Source: Pseudorasbora parva (Eukaryota; Chordata; Actinopteri; Cypriniformes; Gobionidae). From it: DNA of 64,000 bases. The notes below the pieces were generated by a model. That model searched no databases, was not told where the DNA came from, and saw only the letters and a list, made by a program, of their open reading frames with translations. This document shows, piece after piece, positions 20,401-31,100 of this stretch. Within the stretch, counting starts at the first letter, position 1, and each line of letters starts with the position of its first letter. Location of the stretch: contig NC_090174.1 of NCBI RefSeq assembly GCF_024679245.1, positions 21,936,524-22,000,523 of the forward strand, written 5' to 3'. Made by a program: the position numbers and the translations under genes.

Positions 20401-23268
20401 GTGCCGACTTACAGTCGATCTGCCTCTCTCTCGGCTTGCTAAAGCTAATTTCTAATCAATTCTGTCTCACTGCGCAGACCTGGCAGCTTCACCAGACTCA
20501 TGCTGTTCTGTCTCTGCCAACAGCTCAAAAGTGTAATAAACACAGTTTGAAAATGCCATTCTTTAAAATGAGTTAGTTCCAATGATCTTAAAATATTTCT
20601 GTTGAAAAAGAGGAGATTAAAAAATATATAAAAAGAAGACAAATGCGATTGTATTCTAAAAAATCTAGAATGACACACTCATATGAGGACAACTTTGCAG
20701 ACCAATGTTGGGTGATTTTTTATGTTTTTTGCAAAGTCTCAGTCTCTTAAGTCTCTTTAAGTCTTTTATTGCTCACTAAGGCTGCATTTATTTGATCATA
20801 AATACAGTAAAAAAAATATTTATTTTAAAGTAGCACTAGGTAACTTTTCAACCTTCATAATATATTTTTTAAGACTCTTGTGATGATAAATCGACTTACA
20901 ATAGGTTGAATGACACGTCTGCCATAGCCTGATGGGGTCTGTATCGTTTTTAATCGTACTTTTAAACTTCGGGTTTCGGGTAGTAACCCGAGAACAAAAA
21001 AAAAAACTACAAAATTTGACTGCTTTACGGCACTTCCACCAACACCCACACTTCCTTAAATTCGGACGTGCGAGCCCAACTTTGTTCGTCGGATAATATA
21101 GTCATGTCCGAAGCAGCATAGACAAATAAGAAATAAAAGGTTTTGTTGGAGGAAAGCAATAAGAGGAAACGAAAAAGTGATGGGATTAAAGGCAGGACGA
21201 GGATCAACATTGGACCAGCGTTCGTTGGCGTGAGCTGAAGGAGCCGTGCCCGACCAATGCTGTCATGCTTGTTATGGTAATTACCTACCACTCAAACGTT
21301 GAATTGAAGTATCATATAGATTCTGTAAAACGGTAACCAATAGACTACTATAATGACGCTGGCTGGTAAACGTGAGCATCAGGATTATTTGGCGTTTGAA
21401 AAAAATAAAACCCATGAAATTATATTCATATGACATGCTGAAACATATGCCACTGACTGTACCTGGGATGAAGACATTTCACACGCGCCGCCAGAAGAAC
21501 ACCTGCATGTGAACTCCTCTTGCAGTGTTCAGGTTAACTGTTAGTGCTGCACCAACCCGCGGCACCACTTTTATGAAGTTATTTGGCCCGCACCGCACCA
21601 CTATATATATTTTTACAATCCGCCCCGCACCCGCGACCATTAAATAGACATACGGGGTCCGCGGGTTATGAGACGACCCACGCATCACTAGTTTAGGGAT
21701 ATCAGGGTTGTCATGTCAACAAATGCACGCACGATGGCATCCCCTGTTGTAGGATGACAGATCTTACAACAGTAGTTGAGGACATTATTTTTTCCAAACT
21801 GTAGGGGGACCCCGAGAGCAAAAGTTGCCAAGTGCGGCTTTAAAATGTAATATATTCCTGTGATGATGTGATTGTTCTAAAGAACAAAACAAATCATTAC
21901 TGTTACCAAGCGTTTGAACAGTAATGTAAGCTTTTCAACAAGTGATTTCAACAATGGTATTTTTAAACGAGAACTTTAGCTTTGGTTGATTCTGCAGTTT
22001 AGGTTAAATACCTCTGATCAAGACTTTTTCTTCAAGCTGAAAATGACATTTTTGGCACAACAGTGTTGCAGAAATAAAGACTGGCTGCTTCTGAAATTGC
22101 ATACTTCCCCATTTATTGAGTGAAAAACAGTATGTGACAAAAAAAAGCATGTCTGAATTCACAGCACTCATAAAAGAGTAGGCAAAAATGACCTGGATGA
22201 TCTTCTGGCGAGATTCTGAAATGCGCATTCAGGATATGGGGATGATTAGGAGGCCATGTTGCAAATTGGGCCAGGATGCTGGGGTTATTCCCCTACTCTT
22301 TTTCCAAACGACATCCTGGAATCAGGACCTCGGTTTAACGTCTCATCGGAAGGATGGTGCATGTTACAGTATAGTGTCTCCATCACCAGGACCCAAACAG
22401 ACTGTGTGAGCACCCCCTGCTGGCCTCACTAACACCTCTTCCAGTAACTAGTTTTCGCAGGACATCTCCTATCCAGGTAATGGCCAGGCTCAGCCTGCTT
22501 AGCTTCAGTGGGAAACCATTTCTTGGGCTACAGGGTGATATGGCTGCTGGCTCAGCCAAACAGATAGTTCCATCCAAGTCTTATGGCATTGGTTGAACCA
22601 ATGTTGTGGCATTTGGGGTAATGATTTGATTGTGCCACAAATACACAAACTTCCAGTCAGTATGTCTCTGGCAGTTAAAACAAACAAACAAAAAAAAACA
22701 AAAACGTCTTGAGTTGCTCAAACTACTTTTTATTACTATAAGTTGGCCGAGTTATGCATGTTATTGGGCTGAGAGGTTTCTTCCTCTCACGGCCTTCTTG
22801 GCCTGGGACTGGGCCAAATGCTTCTCCACTGACCTGAACCAGCAGCCAACTCAATTACGTTCCAACAGATCCTTCTCTCATTGTAGTACCACCTCATCCA
22901 GCATGTGAAGACTATCCAGCTTACCAGATGCATCAGTCAGACAGTGCTAATGTGAAACATCCCACATACCAGTGTGCTGCAGTTTTGGTGTAAACACAAA
23001 AAGGGCTTGGAACACTTGTCTCATTATTACCATAGTTTAATTTGTCCATTGTTTCTTTGGTTCCAGCTCACATATCTTACTCTGGTGTAAACACTGAGGC
23101 TGGACTTGCAGATTATTTTCTAACACAAAACAAAAGCCTTTTAATCAAAAAGTGAAAGAAGCAAAATCAACTGGAAGGGTATGTGTATGATGAGCACTTA
23201 CTGCAAACACCAGTTTCTCAGTCAATACCGCCACCCTCTGGCCAGGACTGGTAATGCGTTGCTTTTGT
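5540..23268 (-). CDS. ccdc158: Coiled-coil domain-containing protein 158, partial gene model
   Basis: Minus-strand exons in 5'-3' order: 23202-23268 (likely), 19656-19898, 19246-19414, 15614-15766, 12837-12949, 9971-10129, 9762-9854, 9547-9654, 9333-9457, 6275-6333, 6007-6165 and a probable last exon near 5730-5797. From 19656-19898 to 6007-6165 every junction has AG/GT borders and phases join without a break. Recognition rests on CCDC158 landmarks: GMQKQITAKREQIDFLQSQI (12837-12949), CSQERELKGK (9971-10129), FAECQDFIQKQEQELMRLKL (9762-9854) and RRSPVHILLTSD (6007-6165). The product is mostly heptad-rich coiled coil with no membrane segment; mammalian CCDC158 is little characterised. The exon 19656-19898 has an in-frame TGA (19737-19739), and the last exon seems to need a frame change. 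The mammalian N-terminal half was not found. A minus-strand AATAAA lies at 5555-5560. Confidence 0.88.
5705..5810 (-). CDS. ccdc158: Probable last ccdc158 exon, frame uncertain
   Basis: On the minus strand, one frame reads GITEKQTEQTVELTDLQLK, resembling the C-terminal VEDLQLK region of mammalian CCDC158. The best acceptor (CTTTTATCAG) instead leads into another frame that reads SNNQDKLKGQVSQKSKLNRP and then a stop. Either a weak acceptor is used or there is a small indel around 5755. A 23-base poly-A tract (5705-5727, poly-T on the coding strand) interrupts the sequence directly after LQLKDDGQN. Confidence 0.45.
6791..8074 (-). mobile_element. Tc1-like transposon, decayed, inserted in the LINE
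   Basis: The left terminus reads CAGATGCTGGTCATATAATT and the right terminus is its near-complement ending GACCAATACCTG, with TA on both sides (6789-6790, 8075-8076). The LINE coding sequence is continuous across the two TAs (RTRK-type end, then YDHF), which gives an independent empty-site check. Minus-strand transposase fragments keep FSDESKFC (first Asp), QQDLAPAHSAK (second Asp) and the Glu in the IENLW motif, but in different frames. The family also appears at 13190-15285 and 31388-32275. Confidence 0.85.
7083..7449 (-). pseudogene. Tc1-like transposase fragments
   Basis: Two overlapping minus-strand frames cover pieces of the catalytic core. 7449-7261 begins MFSDESKFCISF. 7277-7083 reads IPAADQLYGDADFILQQDLA and ends SPDLNHIENLWGIVKR. 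The frame change between them and the missing N-terminus show this copy is non-functional. Confidence 0.8.
8256..8408 (+). mobile_element. SINE-like tail with (ATT)n inside the LINE
   Basis: The stretch carries GTAAAGCGCTTTGAGTGCCT followed by AAGCACTATATAAATGTAATG and an (ATT)n tract. That is the 3' tail style of fish SINEs mobilised by LINEs. The LINE coding sequence stops just before it and resumes directly after, so it is an insertion. Too little of the 5' part remains to name the family. Confidence 0.5.
10700..11812 (+). mobile_element. Tc1-like transposon, 5'-truncated
   Basis: The right end is intact: the sequence runs to TTGAGAAGGACCTG followed by TA at 11813-11814. The matching left end (CAGGTCCTTCTCAA) is absent; recognisable sequence starts near 10700 in transposase coding DNA. 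Located in an intron of ccdc158, on the opposite strand to the gene. Confidence 0.75.
10719..11627 (+). pseudogene. Tc1-like transposase with internal deletion
   Basis: An open frame of 262 codons starts at the ATG at 10839, but the true N-terminal helix-turn-helix begins upstream (10719 on, QKAIIDTLKQEGKTQKYISE). It is cut by a TGA after YISE where an Arg codon is expected. The frame then gives GCSQSAVSRHLSGKS and a basic GRKKRGKK patch. Between LRKQWT and DSRVLFSDESKF about 50 residues usual for the family are missing. FSDESKF, VQHDLAPAHSAK and NPIENLW keep the DD34E triad, with 34 residues between the second Asp and the Glu. It cannot be a complete transposase despite the long frame. Confidence 0.85.
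11850..12686. mobile_element. Decayed hAT-like non-autonomous element
   Basis: The right end reads ATTGCCCAGCCCTA, the complement of the TAGGGCTGGGCAAT terminus of a common fish hAT family. The left end CAGGATGGGATGACCAAAATC is a diverged version of the other terminus. No clean 8-bp duplication was seen and no transposase was recognised. Assignment rests on terminus similarity only. Confidence 0.45.
13190..15285 (+). mobile_element. Tc1-like transposon, decayed and interrupted
   Basis: Same family as 6791-8074, opposite orientation. The left part carries CACACAGACTGATATATTTC and coding remnants (GCAAAAGAGGCTGGCTGTTT), and the right end reaches GATGATATTCTAATTAAATG ACTAGCACCTATA. Transposase remnants include QSAKATSTWFKDHVIPVLNW near 14070-14120 and, after the inserted element at 14139-14820, CAACCTGGGCTCTCATAACA near 14910. 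An unrelated segment near 13500-13900 also interrupts it. No usable frame remains. Confidence 0.75.
14139..14820. mobile_element. TTAA-flanked non-autonomous element (AGGTGCACTATG family)
   Basis: The element begins AGGTGCACTATGCAAC, ends CTACATAGTGCACTT, and has TTAA on both sides (14135-14138, 14821-14824). It sits inside a Tc1-like transposase, and the uninterrupted relative at 7105-7130 has a single TTAA at the same place. The TTAA is therefore a true target duplication, the hallmark of piggyBac-type transposition. The 682-bp interior has no recognised coding. A second copy is at 61735-63511. Confidence 0.85.
15998..16738 (-). pseudogene. RTE-like LINE reverse-transcriptase fragment
   Basis: On the minus strand, consecutive frames read YARLDSKEGERDVYRLARQR, then GEVRRALTRMKRGKAVGPDH with KAVGPDHIPVEVWK. 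This is the N-terminal reverse-transcriptase part of a non-LTR element of RTE style. Frame shifts occur near 16394 and before 16134. Neither the endonuclease nor the YADD region is present. Clade assignment is from memory of typical motifs. Confidence 0.65.
16742..18660 (+). pseudogene. L2-type LINE ORF2 and 3' tail, internally deleted
   Basis: The first part (16742-17095) reads HFSDHYFITFNI, the end of an endonuclease domain with its SDH motif. After a break, a 333-codon frame (17282-18283) covers reverse transcriptase: LVDLSAAFGTVNH (finger/palm region), TTGVPQGSVLGPFLYSIY and the catalytic YADDTQLYLSF. The C-terminal NAAARLVFN and LHWLPLTARIK follow. The tail AAGTCGCTTTGGATAAAAGT with GCTAAATGCATAAATGTAAA is the usual L2-like 3' end. 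The missing join between endonuclease and reverse transcriptase and late frame changes make it dead. Confidence 0.8.
19656..19898 (-). CDS. ccdc158: ccdc158 exon carrying an in-frame TGA
   Basis: This 243-bp, phase-0 exon follows GTGATTCAG and ends AAG/gtaggg. It reads LERRHLPVLLKRRELQQ, then a heptad-rich stretch to ELANAMQII, a TGA at 19737-19739, and then EHSSTGNMQQYLTNQIEQL in the same frame. The reading frame and coiled-coil character resume unchanged after the TGA. A single CGA-to-TGA change at a CpG is therefore the simplest explanation; a nonsense allele, sequencing error or unseen short intron remain possible. Confidence 0.75.
20829..21839. mobile_element. TTAA-flanked non-autonomous element (AGTAGCACTAGG family)
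   Basis: The left end AGTAGCACTAGGTAACTTTT is matched by the right end AAAAGTTGCCAAGTGCGGCT (three mismatches over 20 bases), and both are bordered by TTAA (20825-20828, 21840-21843). No coding homology was recognised in the 1-kb interior. It lies in a ccdc158 intron. Confidence 0.7.
22215..22560 (-). mobile_element. 5S rRNA-derived SINE (SINE3-like)
   Basis: The part at about 22455-22550 is a diverged reverse complement of 5S rRNA: GGACATCTCCTATCCAGGTA corresponds to the TACTTGGATGGGAGACC internal promoter region, CAGCCTGCTTAGCTTC to GAAGCTAAGCAGGG, and GGGTGATATGGC to GCCATACCACCC. The body that follows on the minus strand includes the complement of AGGACCTCGGTTTAACGTCT, a block common in fish SINE3-like repeats. 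It is a retroposon, not a functional 5S gene. Confidence 0.65.
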
Positions 23269-23269
23269 C

Positions 23270-25030
23270 TGCAACAGAATAACGTAGTGATGGATCACAT
23301 ACATACAGCATTACGTCAAATTCTGAAACTCAGTGATCCTTAAACTCAATAAAACCCAAAGACACAAAGCACAGGGCCCTAATAAATAAAAAAATAGCAA
23401 TACATGAATGAATACCGATTAAAAAATAAATCACTATCACTGCAGCATCTTCATTATTGTAAAACAAATGTGTAGTTTTGTTGTCTTTTATCACAGCTAT
23501 GTGATAACACGTTATAAGATGTTTGTCAGAAAGTAGAATAAACGTCTGTTAGCTAAATATACAATAACGTGGCGTTTTCACTCTTATTATTTGTGTTATT
23601 CGCGCTTATTATTTTAGCTGGTAACGACGTTACACAGTCAATTACATAAAAAGAAAGCTATTCATACATTTTACGACCTGATTAAACTGGCAAACTCACA
23701 TAGTATGGGCGAAGTTTGATCTGGAGAAATAACGCGTCGAAACCCTTCTGTCGGTGGACACTGGACAGCTTAAGCTGATAATAATAACTAATTAGTCATG
23801 TTTATCAGCTTTATTTTTGATAACAAAAACCATCATGTATAACTGCGATATTCTCTTTTACCAAATAAATTGGTAAAACAATAAGTGTAAAATTTTGTAT
23901 AAACGTATTTTCTTTTTTACTTCGTTTGCACGTGCAACGAGATATAACAAAAGCTACCTAACATGCTATTGCTAGCTAGTTTTCAAACAGGCAGGCGCAA
24001 TGAAAGCCATCATCGTCACCATAGCAACTCCAGAGCTCGTAACAAGTTAACCAATTATCTCGTAAAACGTCACTTTTTACGATCTATGGTCACTCCCGAT
24101 GGCCTTTCTTTCCAATCACACAGGCCATTGCATGCAACATGTCGTAATCATCTAAATAAATAAATAAATAAATAAATAAATATAAACACCCCATGTGCAT
24201 CAGAAAGCATGCCTTTCACAATCGTCAACCAGTAGCCTAAAAATGCCATTTTTAATGAAAAAAGAAAAATCGGAAGGGGTATAAAAAAGTATAATAGTAT
24301 AGACAAATATCTCAAAACGATTGAATTTAAAAGTTGATTTTAAACATGCAATAGAAATGTTATTTCACTTGTGTATGGATAATGATATAAATAAATTATA
24401 TTTATTTCTCTGTAAAAAAAAAAAAAAAACTTGAGGGATTCTAAATGCACTTTCTTTATTTTCACACGAAGATGAGTTTGAAATATATCAACCAAATATT
24501 TCTCATTTTGCAGTTTGTTTTTATATATTATAAATGTTTTATTTTTTTAATGCAATGTCCGTGTTTTGGTGTCTATTTCGCAATAAAAATATTCTCCCAT
24601 AAGTATACTTGCTCTTTTGGCACACGTATGATTTCGTGTGAAATCTTTATTTAAATGTGGTTCTTTCGCCATTACAGACTACAATACAATGCAATACAAA
24701 GCTTCATGTTCACCACAAAATGTGACATTATAATTTCACCCTCTTGATACGGTCTTTTTCCACACTCGCGGAACGGACGAGTGTGTGTGTGTGTGTGTGT
24801 GTGTGTCGTCTCTTCCCACGCACCCCTCCCCCGCCTCTCCGCTCGCTCTGCCCAAAAATGTGAAACCAAATCCGAGCAGCAGGTCATAGAGCCTAGTTTA
24901 TTTTAAAACCAATACTCAACTACCTCGACTCGACAGGACCATGGAAGCAACGCGGAACAGGCAGTTTAAAGAAATAACCGTCGCGTTGAGAGATACAGAG
25001 TAAAATGAGGCAGAGCCACTACGCTGGTTT
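23270..25030. promoter_or_regulatory. Head-to-head intergenic region between ccdc158 and entrep1
   Basis: The minus-strand ccdc158 exons lie to the left and the plus-strand ENTREP-like gene starts to the right, so both promoters must be in or near this region unless undetected ccdc158 5' exons extend further. It contains (AAAT)n at 24153-24181 and (GT)n at 24780-24806. CpG density rises towards 24760-25380, around exon 1 of the plus-strand gene. No specific TATA box or factor site is claimed. Confidence 0.4.
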
Positions 25031-25189
25031 AATGTGTATTGTTGTTTGGCTGCTCGTGCGTCTCCAATGTCTCTGCCCGTAGTTCTGCCTGGATCTTGTT
25101 GTCGTTTATCAGGGGCTGCTCTGGCCCATCAGTTCGCGAACGCATCGTACAGAAGTCGCAGCCGCTGTGTGTCCGCTCTTCCGGCCCGC

Positions 25190-28100
25190 ATGTCTGGATC
25201 GCAGACGCGGATCATTCCGGCGCTGCTGCCCGCTCGCCCTCTGCTCTCCCTCGGCTTGCTGCAGCTGGTTCTCGGCTGCTCCATGGTGGCGCTCTCTTTC
25301 GGGGCTCTGTCCCTTAGCAACTCGCCCCCTATTAGAAACTCCTGTCCGTTTTGGGCCGGGTCTTCTGTGAGTATTAGATTACTGGCCATAATCAGAGGTG
25401 CTAATGTTTTTTATTTTACACCACAAGCATGCTGCTACCTATTTTAAAATGTGCGCTTGATAACAGCTTTAAATTGATTCAATACAAACTAACAGGTATA
25501 AAGAAGTTTTATTGCAGTCTAATGTGTTTCCAATGTAGTCTGATACAGAAACGTGGTGCAGCTACACTTTTAGTAGTCTCCTCTATGAGCACACCAGACA
25601 TTGTTGTCTAACAATAATTCAATATGAAGGAGCTGACCTGTCAATACGTTGTGAATTAGTTATTAATTACACTTAAAGTGCTAATGTGCAGATTTTGCCT
25701 TAAAGGAAATATTTCTACCTGATCGGGACATTACGTTATAGATGTAATCTAATGCAGTTAGGTTGATTCAGTTATAATACATACTTATTAAATAAACTTG
25801 TAATATTCTTATAATAATTTAACTGAAATCTTTTTCAGAAAAGTTTTAATAACTTTTGAAACTGTCCTAGTACCTAGTTTATTGCAATTTACAATATTAT
25901 TTCCCAGTATTATTTTCCAGTTTCCCAATATTTTTTATTTAAGTATGGGTTACATTTGTGTTCAGACAGTCAGCAGGAGCTGAGAGATCTCGTCAGTGAA
26001 TTCATGGTTAAGTGTGAATCTTTTTTACTGCTTAACACTATAGTGAGATATTAATTATAAGTAAAGCTGCCATATTATGCATACCACTTAAAAATATTTT
26101 GGCATGTAAACAACAGTTAGTTAACAAGATCTAATGTTTGTTTATTTATACACTTGAATTTGAAATTAATTATTTATGCAGAAAATCGGTACAATTTCAC
26201 TCAAATAAAAATTATTTATATATTCTTTAATAATTGTCATTTACCAATGATAGAAATAAAGAAGTCAAGTTGATGTTAAATTATCTTATTAAATAATATT
26301 TTTAGTAAAATACAATTTCATAGGTTAACAAAGTAGAACACTGCTTTTTGATTGTAAGAAAAAGAATGCGCTAAACACAGGAACCCATCAGCTGCAATCA
26401 CAGTCCCACAGCATTCAGTGTTGTTGACAGGAAGTGGCAGGGTTAGAGGAAACACAAGGGAGCTAAGGATGGACAATAGTATTTGAGTGAGGCTGCTGGC
26501 TAACAGCACATTGAGTGAGATGAGTCAATGAAACAGGTTTTAAAGGTGCTGAAGGCATGTGATGGGTAATGGTGGTCTGTGAATGTTTGCCTCTTTACTG
26601 AAAGCACTGTTTTTTATCTGCAGGTCATCCTCTCTGGAATTATTGGACTAACCACATGGAAACGGCCAATGCTACTATTGGTATGTTTGTTTTGCCAATC
26701 TAAGTCTTTAAAGGCAACAGTTTGTGTGCTCTGGTTTTAAAGGGGTCATATAATGGTGCATGGACCTTTACAAGCTGATTGTATGGAAATGTGTGTTGGC
26801 AGTGCCTATACACAACCATCCTATAATGATAAAAAATCCATCCAGTGTTTTTAAAAAAAAATCTCCTTATATGTTTTCCCCTGTCTCAAATCAAGCAGTT
26901 CGACCCTGTGACATCACACAGTTGGACGCCCCTCCCACGACTGTTGATTGACAAGCATCATTTCAACTTAGACGCGCCCTGAGCGAGCTCAAGCTGTCGT
27001 CGTCATAGTCAGCCATTGTATAGAGTTGCTGGAGCAGAATGACGTCCAAGCGATTGTGGTGTTCTGTTTTTGGGTGTAATAATGAACACAGCAGTCTGAT
27101 GTTCCTAAATCCAAACCGCTGAAGACGCAGTGGCTGAGTTTTTTGTTTTTCGTCGATGCGGTTAGCGCAGACATAAAAGCAAAGCATTTCTCACCAGACT
27201 GCTTTATAATGGAGGGTCAGTATAAAGCAGGTTTTGCTAAGAAGCTGCTCCTGAATAAAGATCTGTACCAACTATTAGTGTTCCTGCTGCATCTCCAGAA
27301 GAAGTGAGTGTAGTTTGAAACGCTTGCACGCTTCACAATGAATGCAGCTAAAGTTTACAGAGTAAGTTAAATTACGGCATGCTTTCTATGTATGACGTTC
27401 TCAATATAATTCATAATCCTACGTTTATAATGAACAACGCGTTATGGTTATTGTGTTATTACAAACTGTGTACGCTGGTTTTAAAGTTAACGTGGACATG
27501 GTAACACTATAAGCTTAATAATGTAGATGGTTTATAACGGTGTCTGTTACTGTAGAAAAAAAAAACAGTTATTACAATGCATAGATAACGTTACGCAACA
27601 CTGACAAACTGACATTAACAGAAAAAAAAGTTTTTATTGGCATTAGGTGTAACATCAATATGTCAATGAACTAACGTATACATCAGTAAACACATAGCAT
27701 TCGCGCTAATGTTACCCTGCCGGTACATAAAGATAGATCAAAGTGACATTACATTAACCAACCATTCAGAAATCCCCTTTTTAGCCTTAAATGTCGAATT
27801 TCATTGCAGTCGTCATCTTGTCCCGGGTCCGACTTCAGTTCAAATTGATAAAGTTGCACAGATCTGTCCTCAGAGACTCATGTAGCCATTGTTTCGCCTC
27901 TACTGTTGTCAAGGGCAACACTCCTTGTGCCGCCCCACAGAACAGAGGGGCAGGGTCATTTATCATTTAAAGCCTTATGCACTGAAATGGCTTGGTGAAA
28001 ACAGAGCTGGTTTTGACCAGGTAAAATTTTTGTTTTCTTACTATACTAATGAGAATTTTTAATTAAAGTATATTACAAAGTTTTCATTTAGACATTAAAG

Positions 28101-31100
28101 AATCATATTAACTTAAAATAACATAAAAATGGCATTATATGACCCCTTTAATAAGCAGATACATTTATTTTTACTTGAAAGTGGTTATATAATGTTTACT
28201 ACATAGAAATAATCCTGTATTGATCTGAACATGGTTTTAGGGTAATCTTCTGCATGCCTACCCATGTCCTTATGTTAAAGGCAGTTGTTAGGCCCTTAAA
28301 TGACCCCTTAAAGAGGATCTGTGAACACCAGATATTTAGTTAGGACCTGGTTAATTAAGTCTCAAGCCGACCATCAGCTTCTTCCTGTTGCCAGATTAAA
28401 AAAATAATTTTTAGTAGTAGTTAAGGGTAGGTTGAATGACTTCAGATTTTTTGAAGTTGCCAGTTACATGATAAAAATCGAGTTTACGCTGATTAGTCGC
28501 TGATAACGTCATCAATGAACAAATAAGCCTGACCCTCGAGCTGAGATCTCATGCACAGAGCTGCCCACAAGGTTATTGTTCCTACATAACTTATTTTGTT
28601 CCTACATAACTTATTATTAATCAGGTATTTTGTCTTTTGGGTCATTATATTTCTCACAGATTTCTGATCGTTCTAAATCAGATACAGATAAAGTTACAGT
28701 AAAGATTGGGCTACATTTATTTATATGAATGCATTAGTGAGAGAGCTATTTCGTGTGAATTGATTCTACCTGGCAGCTTACTTATTGATTAGTCGACTTG
28801 TCTGTTAATCGGCAAGCATGCATTAAATGCTGTTCTTTTCAACTTTCTATTCATATAATAAGAAATGTTTTTGGAGCAGCAAATCAGCATGATTTCTAAA
28901 AGGGTCCTTTGACATCGAAGGGTGAACCAAGTCCAACATCTTCCTGGATCAACATCTTTGTTGATCCTGGAACAGCAATCTGATTATCCAATCAGATTTG
29001 AGGTACAAGTTTACAGTGTTGAGTTTAGGCTTACAACTAGAGTAAGGTGCTTCTACATTGGTGTAATTCACAGTAATTCCCTCTGATTTAAGGGATCAGA
29101 TATGGCTAAAGTTAGGTTTAGATGCAAGGATAAGGTAAGGACTAAACACTCTGTGATGGCTGCTGAAAATTTGGCTTTGCCATCACAGGAATACATTTTA
29201 AAATATATTAAAATAGTAAACAGTTATTTTAAATTCTAATAATATTTCACAAATAGATTTATTGTATTTTTTAACAAATAAATGCAGCCTTGAAAAAACA
29301 CAAAAAAATCTCACTGACCCCAAAACTTGTGAAAGCTACTGTAAGTAGTATAATTTGCTTATTCCAGATTTGGGCAGTAGTATTATATTTGTCAAATAAA
29401 ATGACTGACTAGGATTCATTTCTTCTCTCTCACACAGGTAAATCTGTTTGTATTGCTGTCAGTGGTCTGTATTCTGCTAAACCTCGCAGGGTTCATCCTC
29501 TGCTGTCAAGGGGCTCAGCTGGTCTCCAGTACCATTAACTGCCAGCTGGTGAGGAATCTGTGCCCTTGGATATGTGTGGTGTTCAAGATAATAACATTAC
29601 AATGTTAAATGTCTCATGTATTGATGACAGTATTTAATAACCTAGGTGCAAGTATATATTTATATTATATTTTAAAGGGGGGTCTATTGCCTGACACATT
29701 TCTGTTACAGACATTAAAGATGATTTAAATGTGTATGGAATAGAAAAAAGAGACTTGTGGTTAGGCTTAAGGGTTAGACCAATTCTAATTGGTTAGACCA
29801 ATTACATAATTGTATAAAACTACATAGCAACTACCTAGAACAACCTGGCAATCTCATTGCAACACTCTAGAACACATTATGGAAAAAGCGGACCATACTT
29901 CTGTACCGTGCTTATAGGACTAAAGTTTGTCCAAGTCAAAGAGAGCCCTGAAATATCAGTCAAATCAGGTTCCAGCTTTTGATTTAGTTTTTGGGGGTGC
30001 TGTCATTTCTGAAGGCTGCTCTTTCATAATTTCCACTTCTCATGAAAATGTCCCTGCCATATTGTTGACCTCATATCTTTGAGCTGTTATCGCATGCAGT
30101 GCCAGACCACTCAAAAGGCCGTGTGTGTCAAATGTAGACAAGTGCCTTGAAACTTCCTCCTCAGTCTCCTACTTGCTCTCTCCTACTGCTCTCCAAGCAG
30201 TTCTTTAGGTTTTAGTATACCATGTCATCAGATGTTAATGAGAGACTAACATAATAAATGTTTCTGTGTTTCAGAGTGAGCAGGGCGATCTCTGTTACTG
30301 TTGTTCAGAAACCCCAAGCACTCAGTGCCAAGAGGAGAAGTTGATTAAAATCTACGCAGGTCATGCATGTGGCACAATGAGAATCCTGCTCAAGGTGTGT
30401 GTGTGTGTGTGTGTGTGTGTGCATGCATACATAAGTACTAAAATATTATTACTGCTACCTGCTTGGTGAATAGATAGCTATAAGTAGTAGTGTAATAATA
30501 TTTTATATTATATATTTAAATTTTTTATATACATCTATTTATAGATGGATGGATAGACAGACAGGCAGATATTAGAGAGATAGATTTACACTCGCCTGTC
30601 ACTTTATTAGGTACACCTTGTTAGCTAGTACTGAGTTGAACCCCTTCAGAATTGCATTCAGAATTGCATTAATTCTTTGCCTTCAGAATTGCATTAATTC
30701 TTTGTGGCATATATTTAACAAGGTGCTTGAAACATTGCTTAGAGATTTCGGTCCATATTTACATGAGAGCATCACGCAGTTGCTGCAGATTTGTCGGCTG
30801 CACATCCATGATGTGCCATTAGAAGTCCCGGTAGTTCAGCAGTTTCTGAAATACTCAGACCAGCCCATCTGGCACCAACAACCAAGCCACATTCAAAGTC
30901 ACTGACATTACTTTTCTTTCGCATTCTGAGGCTCAGTTTAAACTTCAGCATATCGTCTTGAACACATCTACATGCCTAAATGCATAATCGCTGCCATGTG
31001 ATTGGGTGATTAGATTAGATTTGTGTTAATGAGACGTCGAACAAAAAAGTGTCTGGTGAGATAAACAGCAGAGTAATATAAGACACATTAACAGGCATAT

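Noticed and set aside
20415..20440. Micro-exon of ccdc158 reading QAEREADRL on the minus strand
   Set aside because: It has a good donor (gtaagt), but phase does not fit the next exon without an unseen extra exon.
22441..22556. Possible 5S rRNA gene on the minus strand
   Set aside because: Only diverged parts match and SINE body sequence follows; it is a retroposon.
23060..23119. Additional ccdc158 exon containing SKICELEPKKQ
   Set aside because: Similar in style to the exon at 15614-15766, but the available acceptor gives the wrong phase and no clean donor was found; left out of the model.
24780..24806. (GT)n near exon 1 as a regulatory Z-DNA element
   Set aside because: Position is suggestive, but nothing in the sequence beyond the repeat supports a function.
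30618..30905. 95-codon plus-strand frame
   Set aside because: Complement of a deleted Tc1/mariner-like transposase; the frame crosses the deletion junction.
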